NCBI GenBank assembly: GCA_050299435.1
Contig: JBNKVX010000005.1
Location: 1 to 64,000, forward strand
DNA from: 1162T-S-0a-05 sp050299435
GTDB lineage: Bacteria; Pseudomonadota; Gammaproteobacteria; Pseudomonadales; Cellvibrionaceae
Length of the DNA: 64,000 nt
Direction: 5' to 3'
The notes beneath the pieces were generated by a model. It had not been told where the DNA came from. It saw only the letters and a list, made by a program, of their open reading frames with translations, and searched no databases. The translations under genes were made by a program, and so were the position numbers. Shown piece after piece: positions 53,627 through 62,248 of the stretch (positions within the stretch are counted from its first letter, which is position 1; every line of letters starts with the position of its first letter).

Positions 53627-53995
53627 TTAGCCCTCCGCTACCGGTAGCGCACCACGCTCGATTCTGACACCCACATTTTTTGCTCCTCGCAATGCGCCCG
53701 GCTTGCTTACACTTAACTTCAGCCAAGGAACTGAAAACTCTTCCTGAATTATTTGTGCTATCTGTTCCGCCATAGATTCAATTAACAGAAACTCACTGTT
53801 TTCGACAAAACTAATTAATCGTTTCGCTACTGCCTTGTAGTTCAACGCGTGAGCAATATCATCGGTATTCGCAGCACGGCTTATATCGTGTGCCATTTCA
53901 ATGTCCAAACTGACAACTTGCTTAACTTCTCTTTCCCAGTCAAAAATACCTATGATGGTTTCGATTTTAAGCTCATTAATAAAAACAATATCCAT
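53627..53995 (-). CDS. folB: Dihydroneopterin aldolase
   Basis: Cleaves dihydroneopterin to hydroxymethyl-dihydropterin, the step before FolK. FINELKIETIIGIFDWEREVKQVVSLDIEM start with the usual active-site glutamate, ALNYKAVAKRL, LLIESMAEQIAQ and SKPGALRGAKNVGVRIER. 122 residues. In Pseudomonas plsY stands between tsaD and folB; here it is absent and the genes are three bases apart. Confidence 0.95.
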   Translation of the reverse strand: MDIVFINELKIETIIGIFDWEREVKQVVSLDIEMAHDISRAANTDDIAHALNYKAVAKRLISFVENSEFLLIESMAEQIAQIIQEEFSVPWLKLSVSKPGALRGAKNVGVRIERGALPVAEG

Positions 53996-53998
53996 CGT

Positions 53999-55042
53999 TT
54001 AATTTCCGTCATTAATCTTTGCTAGTGTTTCCATATCCCACCTGGGAAACACTTCAACTTCCAAACCGTTTTCTTGTCCGGCCAACAAGCGCTGACAACC
54101 TGCAAAAGCGATCATTGCACCGTTGTCTGTACAAAATGCCGGGCGTGCGTAATACACACGTTTATTAATTTTTGCCAGGGCCTTCTCCAGTTTTTCCCGT
54201 AAGCAGGTATTGGCTGACACGCCACCAGCAATAATTAAAGTTTGATGACCGGTTTGCTCTAGAGCACGGCGACATTTAATCACCAGGGTGTCCACCACTG
54301 CCTCCTGAAAGGCCATAGCAATATCGGCGCAGGTTTGATCATCTGGCAAACCGTTTTTCTGCGCATGCTCGCTCACTGTATTTAAGGTGAAAGTTTTCAA
54401 ACCGCTAAAACTGAAATCCAAACCGGGCCTATCCACCATGGGGCGTGGAAATTTAAAACGCCCCTTTGTTCCGCTTTCTGCTAATTTCGCAATATGCGGC
54501 CCGCCAGGATAATCCAAATCCAACATTTTGGCAGCTTTGTCAAAGGCTTCACCAGCCGCATCATCCAATGACTCGCCTAAAATGGTGTATTCACCAATAT
54601 CATGAACATCCACCAACTGGGTGTGACCACCCGAAACCAATAAAGCAACAAATGGAAAGTCCGGCGGCTTGTCCTCCAATAAAGGGGCCAGCAAATGTCC
54701 CTCCATATGATGAACACCAATGGCTTTGCAATTCCAGGCAAAAGCAAGAGAACGCCCAAAACTTGCGCCAACTAACAATGCCCCTATCAAGCCCGGACCC
54801 GCCGTATATGCGACGGCATCGATTGCGCCAGACTCTTCGGATTTGCTCTCGGCAAGTACTTCGCGAATCAAAGGCACCAGCTTACGAATATGATCACGAG
54901 AAGCCAACTCTGGCACCACACCGCCATATTCTGAATGCTGAGCGACTTGGGAATACAATTTATGAGCGAGCAGTCCTTTTTCGCTATCGTAAACCGCTAC
55001 ACCAGTTTCATCACAGGATGTTTCAATTCCGAGCACTCGCAT
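53999..55042 (-). CDS. tsaD: tRNA N6-adenosine threonylcarbamoyltransferase
   Basis: Makes t6A at position 37 of ANN-decoding tRNAs together with TsaBCE. Kae1 fold: MRVLGIETSCDETGVAVYD, VVPELASRDHIRKLVPL (metal histidine), GVHHMEGHLLAPL, LVSGGHTQLV, FSFSGLKT and AGGVSANTCLREKL, CTDNGAMIAFAG. 347 residues. Divergent from rpsU, as in other gammaproteobacteria. Confidence 0.98.
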   Translation of the reverse strand: MRVLGIETSCDETGVAVYDSEKGLLAHKLYSQVAQHSEYGGVVPELASRDHIRKLVPLIREVLAESKSEESGAIDAVAYTAGPGLIGALLVGASFGRSLAFAWNCKAIGVHHMEGHLLAPLLEDKPPDFPFVALLVSGGHTQLVDVHDIGEYTILGESLDDAAGEAFDKAAKMLDLDYPGGPHIAKLAESGTKGRFKFPRPMVDRPGLDFSFSGLKTFTLNTVSEHAQKNGLPDDQTCADIAMAFQEAVVDTLVIKCRRALEQTGHQTLIIAGGVSANTCLREKLEKALAKINKRVYYARPAFCTDNGAMIAFAGCQRLLAGQENGLEVEVFPRWDMETLAKINDGN

Positions 55043-55111
55043 TTATTGGCTTCACCTCCTCAAAAAGGGCTGGAACGATAGCATAAACCGCTAAAGCAGT
55101 GGAATCGGGGC

Positions 55112-55138
55112 TTGAAGCCGTACCGCTATGTGTATAAA
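55112..55138 (+). promoter_or_regulatory. Candidate rpsU promoter
   Basis: TTGAAG (55112-55117) and TATAAA (55133-55138), 15-base spacer, with a G/C-rich stretch after the -10 element. The spacer is short by two bases, so it is only plausible. Confidence 0.4.
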
Positions 55139-55213
55139 ATCGCGACCCCACGCAGGGAGTAATGTCTCCTCAGTGCATTGGTTAATTGATTTCCTTAATA
55201 AACAGGTACTTAT

Positions 55214-55429
55214 ATGCCTTCAGTCAAACTGAAAGAAAATGAACCTTTTGATGTCGCGTTGCGCCGCTTTAAGCGTTCTTGCGAGAAAGCAGGCGTTTTA
55301 GCAGAAGTTCGCCGTCGTGAATTTTACGAGAAGCCCACTTCTGTAAGAAAACGCAAAGCTGCCGCCGCTGTTAAGCGCCACGCCAAAAAGGTCAGCCGCG
55401 AAAATCGCAAGTTCCAACGCCTTTATTAA
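55214..55429 (+). CDS. rpsU: 30S ribosomal protein S21
   Basis: Small basic ribosomal subunit protein. 71 residues, starting PSVKLKENEPFDVALRRFKRSCEKAGVLAEVRRREFYEKPT-type sequence and ending in the basic Lys/Arg tail KKVSRENRKFQRLY. First gene of the rpsU-yqeY-dnaG-rpoD macromolecular-synthesis cluster. Confidence 0.98.
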   Translation: MPSVKLKENEPFDVALRRFKRSCEKAGVLAEVRRREFYEKPTSVRKRKAAAAVKRHAKKVSRENRKFQRLY

Positions 55430-55463
55430 TCTCTCATTTTCACGCTAATCGAGTTAGCGCATT

Positions 55464-55910
55464 ATGAGCCAGCTTAAGGCCAGTATCTCAGAATCCGTCA
55501 AAGACGCCATGCGAGCCAAAGACAAGGCCCGCTTGGGCGTGTTGCGTATGATGATGTCTGAATTCAAACGTGTCGAAGTGGATGAGCGCATTGAACTGGA
55601 TGACGCTCGCGTACTCGCAATACTCGACAAACAACTCAAGCAACGCAAAGACTCAGAAAAACAGTATCGCGATGCCGGTCGAGATGACTTAGCCGATCAA
55701 GAAAGTTTCGAAATCACTGTTATCCAGTCTTTTATGCCCGCGGGTTTGAGTGAAGAAGAGATAATCGCCATTCTAAAAGATGCCATTGCACAAACCGGCG
55801 CCGAATCAATGCGTGACATGGGAAAAGTGATGGGCATTGTTAAACCCCAAGTCCAGGGTCGCGCAGACATGGGTGAAGTCAGCAAACTCGTTAAAAACTT
55901 ATTGGGCTAA
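55464..55910 (+). CDS. yqeY: GatB/YqeY domain protein
   Basis: Small GatB/YqeY-family protein between rpsU and dnaG, its usual place. 148 residues: N-terminal helical part (SESVKDAMRAKDKARLGVLRMM), and the C-terminal YqeY tail (GKVMGIVKPQVQGRADMGEVSKLVKNLL) related to the tRNA-binding tail of GatB. Function not settled. Confidence 0.93.
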   Translation: MSQLKASISESVKDAMRAKDKARLGVLRMMMSEFKRVEVDERIELDDARVLAILDKQLKQRKDSEKQYRDAGRDDLADQESFEITVIQSFMPAGLSEEEIIAILKDAIAQTGAESMRDMGKVMGIVKPQVQGRADMGEVSKLVKNLLG

Positions 55911-56002
55911 AATCTCAGCAATCCCGCTAATACGGGACTCACATTAGATTCAGCCAAATCGATTCTGCTATTTTGCCCGCTGCTGTAATACACTCTTTAC
56001 CT

Positions 56003-57877
56003 ATGTCCCGCATTCCACAAAATTTCATTGATGACTTGTTAAATCGGCTCGATATCGTCGAAGTTGTTGATCATAGGGTCAAACTGAAGAAATCCGGCAA
56101 AAATTACAGTGCATGCTGTCCCTTTCACGAGGAAAAAACCCCCTCTTTTACCGTTAGCCCAGACAAACAGTTTTATTACTGTTTTGGCTGCGGTGCCACT
56201 GGCAATGCCATTGGATTTCTCATGGAATATGAAAGACAGGGTTTTGTGGATGCAGTAGAAAGCCTGGCGAAAACAGCCGGGCTGGAAGTCCCTAAAGAGC
56301 AGCAAAATGAAAAGCAGCTTGAACGGGAGAGCCGCAGCAAAGCGCTGTATAAAGTACTCGAAAAGGCCAACAACTATTACCAACAGCAACTGCGTGAACA
56401 TCCCCATAGGCATCGCGCAGTTCAGTATTTAAAAAATCGGGGCCTTAGCGGCCAAATCGCAAAAGGCTTTGGTATTGGCTATGCCCCACCAGGCTGGGAC
56501 AATCTATTGCAAAAACTCGGGCTCAGCGAAGGCGAGATACATATCCTGGTAGAAAGTGGACTCGTTATCCACAAACAGGAAGAAAGCAAAACCTACGACC
56601 GTTTTCGCGACCGTATTATGTTCCCCATCAAGGACACTCGCGGACGCGTAATTGGTTTTGGAGGCCGCGTTCTCAACAACGAAAAACCCAAATACCTCAA
56701 TTCACCCGAGACCCCCGTTTTCCAGAAAGGCTCCGAGCTCTACGGCTTATATGAAGCGCGCCAAAGCAAGCATAGCCCCGAAAGCCTGGTGGTTGTGGAA
56801 GGCTACATGGATGTGATTGCCCTCGCACAATACGACATCAATAATGCAGTGGCGACCTTGGGCACCGCCTGTGGAGAAGAACACCTCAAACTGGCCTTCC
56901 GCTATGTGAGTGAAGTGGTGTTTTGCTTCGACGGAGACAATGCTGGCAGAACTGCGGCCAAACGCGCACTTTTGGCATCACTTTCAGCAATGGAAGATGG
57001 CAGACAAATACGCTTTCTGTTTTTACCCGAAGGCCAGGACCCGGATTCTCTGGTGAGACAAATTGGCCAGGATCGCTTTCTCGCGCAAATCAAATCGGCA
57101 CTTCCCCTCGAAGACTTCCTCTTTGATGTTGCAGCTGAAAACCTGGATATCTCAAGCATGGAGGGAAGGGCACGCTTCAGCAAAATCGCCGCTCCTCTTC
57201 TGAACAAACTACCAAATGGCGTATATCGGGAACTCATGTTTTCCAACCTTGCCAAACGCACTGGCCTGGAAAGAGATGTGCTGCAGGAGCTGACACAAGA
57301 AAAAATCAAACTGGAAATTGAAGAAGTCGGAGACGAGACAGCGGGCCCGGAAGATCCTCAAGGTCAAACACATCCTTCGTCAAACCCAGAAACCAGCACC
57401 GTAACAGCTATTCCACGATCGGCCGTTCGCCTCAATCCGGTGTTGAGTGCGACAATATTGTTACTCGACAACCCCGAACTCGCCGCCGAATCTAGCCCCC
57501 ATCTACAACGCTTTGAACACGCCGACGCTGATACTCAGCGGCTCTACACCCTGCTCGATTACATTGATTCGCGTCCAAATTGCAATTTCAACAGCATTAT
57601 CGGTTTTTGGGGAGCCAAATTCGGCACTGAATCGATGAGAGAACTGAGCGGGCTGGTGGCCAACCCCTTTATGGGCAGCAGCAAGAACCAACCCAGCTAT
57701 GACAGCCAAAAAGAGCTGGAAGCGGCTTTCAGCAAAATCAACGCTCATTACCGCAAACAGCAGAATCAACGGGAACTCGCTGAGCTGAATTCTCTGGGGC
57801 CCAAAAATCTCAGCGAAGACCAAAAACAGCGATTAAAGGAACTCACTCGGGCAGTTGTAATCAAAAGCCCAACTTAA
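56003..57877 (+). CDS. dnaG: DNA primase
   Basis: Synthesises RNA primers for replication. N-terminal zinc finger CPFHEEKTPSF...YYCFGCGATGN, catalytic Toprim domain (VVVEGYMDVIAL, FCFDGDNAGRTAAKRAL), C-terminal helical DnaB-binding domain. 624 residues with ATG 56003 (MSRIPQNFIDDLLNRLDIVEV); an upstream ATG at 55973 would add ten residues. A less conserved, Pro/Thr-rich linker lies near residue 450. Confidence 0.97.
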   Translation: MSRIPQNFIDDLLNRLDIVEVVDHRVKLKKSGKNYSACCPFHEEKTPSFTVSPDKQFYYCFGCGATGNAIGFLMEYERQGFVDAVESLAKTAGLEVPKEQQNEKQLERESRSKALYKVLEKANNYYQQQLREHPHRHRAVQYLKNRGLSGQIAKGFGIGYAPPGWDNLLQKLGLSEGEIHILVESGLVIHKQEESKTYDRFRDRIMFPIKDTRGRVIGFGGRVLNNEKPKYLNSPETPVFQKGSELYGLYEARQSKHSPESLVVVEGYMDVIALAQYDINNAVATLGTACGEEHLKLAFRYVSEVVFCFDGDNAGRTAAKRALLASLSAMEDGRQIRFLFLPEGQDPDSLVRQIGQDRFLAQIKSALPLEDFLFDVAAENLDISSMEGRARFSKIAAPLLNKLPNGVYRELMFSNLAKRTGLERDVLQELTQEKIKLEIEEVGDETAGPEDPQGQTHPSSNPETSTVTAIPRSAVRLNPVLSATILLLDNPELAAESSPHLQRFEHADADTQRLYTLLDYIDSRPNCNFNSIIGFWGAKFGTESMRELSGLVANPFMGSSKNQPSYDSQKELEAAFSKINAHYRKQQNQRELAELNSLGPKNLSEDQKQRLKELTRAVVIKSPT

Positions 57878-57925
57878 AAGCGCAAGATCAGACTCACTGT
57901 TTAATGAAATGCCCCTTGATTTCCC

Positions 57926-57954
57926 TAGATAGCGACACCATATCCCGCTATAAT
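57926..57954 (+). promoter_or_regulatory. rpoD promoter
   Basis: TATAAT at 57949-57954 with TAGATA at 57926-57931 (four of six matches) and a 17-base spacer, 48 bases before the rpoD start. Probably lets rpoD be expressed apart from dnaG. Confidence 0.6.
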
Positions 57955-58002
57955 CGCCGGCTACTCAAAAACCGCCTCTATTTACACGCCACAGGAACCT
58001 GA

Positions 58003-59826
58003 ATGAGCGAACAGGACCAGAAGCAGTCTCGTATTAAAGAACTGATCACCAAAGGCCGAGAACAAGGCTATTTAACTTACGACGAAGTTAACGATCACCT
58101 TCCAGATGATATTAGCGATCCAGATCAGGTTGAAGACATTATTCAAATGATCAACGACATGGGCATTCGTGTATACGAAGTTGCGCCCGATGCCGATGAA
58201 CTATTGATGACAGATGGCGAAGCCTCGCCGGACGAAATTGCAGCTGCCGAAGCGGCCGCTGCTTTGGCTGCAGTCGAAACCGAAGCGGGACGAACTACCG
58301 ACCCTGTGCGCATGTATATGCGCGAAATGGGCACCGTGGAACTCCTCACCCGCGAAGGCGAAATTGCGATTGCCAAACGCATTGAAGAAGGTTTGCGCGA
58401 ACTCATGCACGCTTTGGCGCTTTGGCCGAACGCGGTGCAAACCATTATGGATGAATATGATCTCGTTGAAAAAGAAGAACGTCGCCTTAGTGACGTTATC
58501 AGTGGCTGGCTAGACCCTACTGACGACGTCCAGGCCGCAACTCCCATCGGTGCGAAAACTGACGACAAATCAGACGATGATGACGACACAGACGACGACG
58601 AAGAAGAAAATACCGGAATAGATCCCGAATACGCCGCTGAACGTTTTGACGAACTGCGTAAACAGCTTGCAAAAGCCAACAAAGCCATCAAAAAACAAGG
58701 TCATGAAGGTAAAGCAGCAGGAAAGGAACTCGAAGCGCTCGGCGAAATTTTCAAGTTCTTCAAATTGCCCCCACGTCAATTTGACCCAATCTACGCATTG
58801 GCTCGTGATGTGCTCACACGCATTCGCATGGAAGAACGCGAAATCATTCGTATTTGCGTACACCGCGCCGGCATGCCAAAAACCACCTTTGTGAAGGAAT
58901 TTCCTGGCAACGAGTCAAACGAAAAATGGATTCCAACTGTTATTAAGAAAAAGCGTGAATATTCCGACGCACTGCGTGGCTATCAGGAAGAAATCCTGCG
59001 CGCACAACGCAAATTAGTTCAGATCGAAGAAGAAACCGGTTTAAGTCTGCCCACCATTAAAGAAATTAATCGTCGTATGTCTATCGGCGAAGCGCGTGCA
59101 CGTCGGGCGAAAAAAGAAATGGTGGAAGCGAACTTGCGCTTGGTGATCTCAATTGCGAAAAAATACACAAACCGTGGCTTACAATTCCTCGACCTGATTC
59201 AGGAAGGCAACATCGGTTTGATGAAAGCGGTAGATAAATTTGAATACCGTCGTGGTTATAAGTTTTCAACCTACGCCACCTGGTGGATTCGTCAGGCCAT
59301 CACACGATCAATCGCAGACCAGGCTCGCACCATTCGTATTCCCGTGCACATGATTGAAACCATCAACAAACTCAATCGTATTTCACGCCAAATGCTGCAA
59401 GAAATGGGACGCGAACCCACGCCAGAAGAACTCGGCGAACGCATGGAAATGCCTGAAGACAAAGTGCGCAAGGTATTAAAAATTGCCAAAGAACCCATCT
59501 CTATGGAAACCCCCATTGGCGATGACGAAGATTCACATCTGGGTGACTTTATTGAAGACATTTCAATTACTTCGCCAGTGGAATCAGCCACTACCCAAGG
59601 TTTGATGGAAGCGACTAAATCTGTGCTTTCCGGACTGACGGCGCGTGAAGCAAAAGTGTTGCGTATGCGTTTCGGCATCGACATGAATACCGACCACACT
59701 TTGGAAGAAGTGGGTAAGCAATTCGACGTAACCCGCGAACGTATTCGTCAGATTGAGGCTAAAGCTTTGAGAAAACTGCGCCACCCCAGTCGTTCAGACC
59801 ACCTTCGTGGGTTTTTGGACGAATAA
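58003..59826 (+). CDS. rpoD: RNA polymerase sigma factor RpoD (sigma-70)
   Basis: Primary sigma factor. Region 1.1 at the start (KELITKGREQGYLTYDEVNDHLP), region 1.2 (DPVRMYMREMGTVELLTREGEI), a non-conserved acidic region (about residues 180-215, Asp-rich), regions 2 (EANLRLVISIAKKYTNRGLQFLDLIQEGNIGLMKAVDKFEYRRGYKFSTYATWWIRQA region), 3, and 4 (EEVGKQFDVTRERIRQIEAKALRKLR). 607 residues. Ends the rpsU-yqeY-dnaG-rpoD cluster. Confidence 0.99.
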   Translation: MSEQDQKQSRIKELITKGREQGYLTYDEVNDHLPDDISDPDQVEDIIQMINDMGIRVYEVAPDADELLMTDGEASPDEIAAAEAAAALAAVETEAGRTTDPVRMYMREMGTVELLTREGEIAIAKRIEEGLRELMHALALWPNAVQTIMDEYDLVEKEERRLSDVISGWLDPTDDVQAATPIGAKTDDKSDDDDDTDDDEEENTGIDPEYAAERFDELRKQLAKANKAIKKQGHEGKAAGKELEALGEIFKFFKLPPRQFDPIYALARDVLTRIRMEEREIIRICVHRAGMPKTTFVKEFPGNESNEKWIPTVIKKKREYSDALRGYQEEILRAQRKLVQIEEETGLSLPTIKEINRRMSIGEARARRAKKEMVEANLRLVISIAKKYTNRGLQFLDLIQEGNIGLMKAVDKFEYRRGYKFSTYATWWIRQAITRSIADQARTIRIPVHMIETINKLNRISRQMLQEMGREPTPEELGERMEMPEDKVRKVLKIAKEPISMETPIGDDEDSHLGDFIEDISITSPVESATTQGLMEATKSVLSGLTAREAKVLRMRFGIDMNTDHTLEEVGKQFDVTRERIRQIEAKALRKLRHPSRSDHLRGFLDE

Positions 59827-59860
59827 CACGTACGGCAATTCAGTCTGGAAATACACTACA

Positions 59861-59888
59861 CGGCGCACTATAATGCGCCGCTGTTTTT
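59861..59888 (+). terminator. rpoD terminator 1
   Basis: CGGCGCA (59861-59867) pairs perfectly with TGCGCCG over a short loop, followed by CTGTTTTTT. It lies 34 bases after the rpoD stop. A typical intrinsic terminator. Confidence 0.85.
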
Positions 59889-59899
59889 TGCAGCGTTTA

Positions 59900-59926
59900 A
59901 TCTCGGTTGAGCACCGAGATTTTTTC
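59900..59926 (+). terminator. rpoD terminator 2
   Basis: ATCTCGGT (59900-59907) pairs perfectly with ACCGAGAT (59913-59920) over a five-base loop, followed by TTTTTC. It is the second hairpin of a tandem pair and comes 12 bases after the first. Confidence 0.8.
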
Positions 59927-59930
59927 TTGT

Positions 59931-60028
59931 GACAAGGAGCCGCGCAATTGAAGGAAGGAGCATACATAATGTATGTGACTGACTGAAATGAGCAAGCGAC
60001 GACGCCACTAGGAAAAAGATCAAGCTCA
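59931..60028. other. Intergenic element with palindrome before the tRNA
   Basis: 98 bases between the tandem terminators and the tRNA. It contains a 15-base inverted repeat CATACATAATGTATG centred near 59968, a GACTGACTGA tandem, and a GAGCAAGCGACGACG stretch. No promoter I trust. It may be an interspersed repeat or processing site; see findings. Confidence 0.35.
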
Positions 60029-60105
60029 GGGCCCTTAGCTCAGTTGGTTAGAGCATCCGACTCATAATCGGCAGGTCCCCAGTTCAAGTCTGGGAGGGCC
60101 CACCA
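60029..60105 (+). tRNA. tRNA with CAU anticodon, probably tRNA-Ile2 (lysidine type), possibly elongator tRNA-Met
   Basis: A 77-base cloverleaf: acceptor GGGCCCT/AGGGCCC with encoded ACCA end, D-arm TAGCTCAGTTGGTTAGAGC, anticodon arm CCGACTCATAATCGG with CAT anticodon, and T-arm CCCAGTTCAAGTCTGGG. It is not the initiator tRNA, which lacks a pair at the end of the acceptor stem. The acceptor has C4-G69 and C5-G68, which are features of TilS-modified tRNA-Ile2 (decoding AUA), and its anticodon stem resembles Escherichia coli Ile2. It follows rpoD; I favour Ile2 over elongator Met. Confidence 0.9.
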
Positions 60106-60110
60106 TATTA

Positions 60111-60140
60111 AGTCCCGAACCGAACAGGTTTCGGGGCTTT
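60111..60140 (+). terminator. tRNA terminator
   Basis: AGTCCCGAACC pairs with GGTTTCGGGGCT (one wobble, one bulge) over a GAACA loop, six bases after the tRNA, followed by TTTATG. A plausible terminator for the tRNA. Confidence 0.6.
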
Positions 60141-60212
60141 ATGCTTTCCCACAACAAATAAATCCAGATTTTCTAATTCAAGACAACAGAATATCCTCGG
60201 GAAACTCCTAAT

Positions 60213-60566
60213 ATGAAGATACTCACTCTAATTTTATTTGTATTATTGTCCGGCTGTATTCAAGCCGACGAAAAAGAGGAAACGCCATTCCTGCAGCTCA
60301 TAACAGCAATAAACACCAACGACCAGGAATTGTTCCGCTCCGTGTATTCCGAAAAAATAAGGAAGTCGGGAGAATATTCCGACTGGTCTAAAAATTTTTC
60401 CGAAGCAAAAATTAATGTTCATAAAATTTTCGGCGACCCTATTGATCCGGAAGAATTCACCTTCAAGGTTGAAGGAAATAAGCTAAGGGTAACTTTCAAG
60501 GGAGAACGTGTACGAAGTTTTAGAATTGTAAAAGAGAAAAATAGTTGGAAGCTTGACCAAAGGTAA
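60213..60566 (+). CDS. Small hypothetical lipoprotein
   Basis: 117 residues. Signal with lipobox FVLLSGC (C15), so probably a lipoprotein. The rest is a mixed alpha/beta domain beginning TPFLQLITAINTNDQELFRSVYSEKI and ending FRIVKEKNSWKLDQR. The pattern of an N-terminal helix pair followed by strands resembles NTF2-like/SnoaL lipoproteins, but I cannot confirm it. Function unknown. Alone between the tRNA and the convergent secreted protein. Confidence 0.65.
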   Translation: MKILTLILFVLLSGCIQADEKEETPFLQLITAINTNDQELFRSVYSEKIRKSGEYSDWSKNFSEAKINVHKIFGDPIDPEEFTFKVEGNKLRVTFKGERVRSFRIVKEKNSWKLDQR

Positions 60567-60683
60567 ACCAAATGCGCCCCACCTCCTTGAGATCTCAATC
60601 CCGCTACATTAACTGGAAATCTCAACAAGGTTAAGGCGCTGGTTTTGGCTACCGAGTTTGTGGTGTGTCGGTATTTTCAATTA

Positions 60684-61793
60684 TTACCACTTGTGTATAA
60701 CGTTGCCGCCACCATCGACAATATCTTCATTGACGTTAAAGATTTGCTGATCAGACGGGTACCCACCATTCTCCTTATAAAGAAAGACTTCATTATCAGC
60801 ATAGAAACCCTCAATATCTGTGTATTCTTTTTCCCTGGTCCAAAGTACTTTATTCCACTGGCTGAAGCGATTGCGGAGCACTTCAAACTGAACATGGGGC
60901 TCCTGAGAGGAAATACCGATTGCATGATAACCCGAGGCTGCCTGCTGAACCGATTCGTTAAATTTGCCATCACGAACAATAATGCTGCAGTTGTCATCGC
61001 AATGCGCTGATATCGCCGAAGATTTAACGTGAGGTCTATAGCGATCAGTCATGTACGATATGCTTGGCGCTTTAATGTCAATTGTAGAGTACTCTCCCGC
61101 TGATACCGCCATCGCATTATTAAAGGGACGTTCAAAATGTGATTTGTTATAAAACTTTTGAATTTTCGCACCGGTAATATAGATATTTGCATTGTCTCCA
61201 ACATTTGCATCTATCCCCCGGAGGCTTGAAAACGGATAGGATGAATCTGTTCTAAACTTTTCTAACCATGGGCGTATTAAGGTGATATCGTTTTTGACAC
61301 CGAAAATATCGATTCCTGAATGACGAATATCGCTTATTCTTGCATCACTAATATAGACACTATCTACGATCCCGATATGAATACCGATAGAAAAATTATT
61401 AAGCTGCACATTGTTTAGTATGATATCCGCACCTCTGCGCTTGGCAAAAATACCAACATCGATTTCGTTATCTACTCTTGTTGGATTGATATTTTTAATT
61501 CTACTTATAAATTTAATTCGCGCCCTGATCGCCTCTATGTTGATCGCAGGGCGGATTCGGGGCCTTAGTGGATTGCCTTCATGGTCAGAACCGGCGTAAG
61601 CCTCAACATCCAACAATATTGCATTTTCCGGGTCGAACTCAATAGTTCCTGTATTGTTGTGAACACAATAGGTTTTATCGTTCTGATCTACCGTGAATGG
61701 CACCGAAGAGATATAAATATCGCACGCCGCCATCACATAGGAAGAAAATATTATGCAGCCAAAACATAACGCAAAACGAAAGAAGGTATTCAT
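60684..61793 (-). CDS. Secreted beta-helix-like protein (hypothetical)
   Basis: 369 residues. Signal peptide (residues 1 to about 22, ending VMA). The body has many short repeated strands of the pattern N/D-I/V-x-I/L (GIFAKRRGADIILNNVQLNNFSIGIHIGIVDSVYISDARISDIRHSGIDIFG), typical of right-handed parallel beta-helices (pectin-lyase fold). No polysaccharide-lyase active site is obvious and there is no PEP-CTERM tail. Ligand and function unknown. AAGGAG lies upstream of the ATG. It shares its surroundings with the ToxR-like regulator on the same strand, which may control it. Confidence 0.65.
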   Translation of the reverse strand: MNTFFRFALCFGCIIFSSYVMAACDIYISSVPFTVDQNDKTYCVHNNTGTIEFDPENAILLDVEAYAGSDHEGNPLRPRIRPAINIEAIRARIKFISRIKNINPTRVDNEIDVGIFAKRRGADIILNNVQLNNFSIGIHIGIVDSVYISDARISDIRHSGIDIFGVKNDITLIRPWLEKFRTDSSYPFSSLRGIDANVGDNANIYITGAKIQKFYNKSHFERPFNNAMAVSAGEYSTIDIKAPSISYMTDRYRPHVKSSAISAHCDDNCSIIVRDGKFNESVQQAASGYHAIGISSQEPHVQFEVLRNRFSQWNKVLWTREKEYTDIEGFYADNEVFLYKENGGYPSDQQIFNVNEDIVDGGGNVIHKW

Positions 61794-62248
61794 TTTCTAA
61801 GTACTCCTTAATTGGTATTAATTAACCGCAGATAAGCGGTGTCAATCTACATTTATTTGTAATAAGTATTTTTTTCGGAAGGTAGAACACAGGATTCACA
61901 TAGCCGTGTAATCGCGCGCCAGATTGTGATAGTTCTCAATTCTTCAAAAATTGGAGCATCGCCGTCGGTTTCCGAGCCCTTCCCCCCGAGCTAGAGACAT
62001 GTGCGCACTGCTGCTCATATATGTCTTCAACTACTGGAAGTGAAAGTGTGTCCGAATACGCCAGACTTTTTCATCTAGAAGAAATGTGTTTTGATAAGAA
62101 GCCCACAAAACGGCTTTATTTGGAAGAAGTTTGATTCCAGATAATCACAGTATTTCCAATGGTGCTCAATTTGCTCACAATTCATCAAATTTGATAGCGT
62201 AATTTTTTCAGGTGACACCATGAATTCGGCGATAAAACAAAGGCATTA
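61794..62248. other. Intergenic region upstream of the beta-helix gene
   Basis: 455 bases without a gene I can support. On the minus strand this holds the promoter of the beta-helix gene. Near its start a GGTTAATTAATACC sequence (61827-61814) carries a GTTAA word like the repeats upstream of the ToxR-like gene. An ATCAAATTTGAT palindrome lies at 62184-62195 and a CCGC/GCGG hairpin just after the GTTAA word. Confidence 0.45.

Noticed and set aside
60645..61010. Plus-strand frame opposite the beta-helix gene
   Set aside because: It is antisense to the gene with a signal peptide and repeat pattern and has low-complexity composition.
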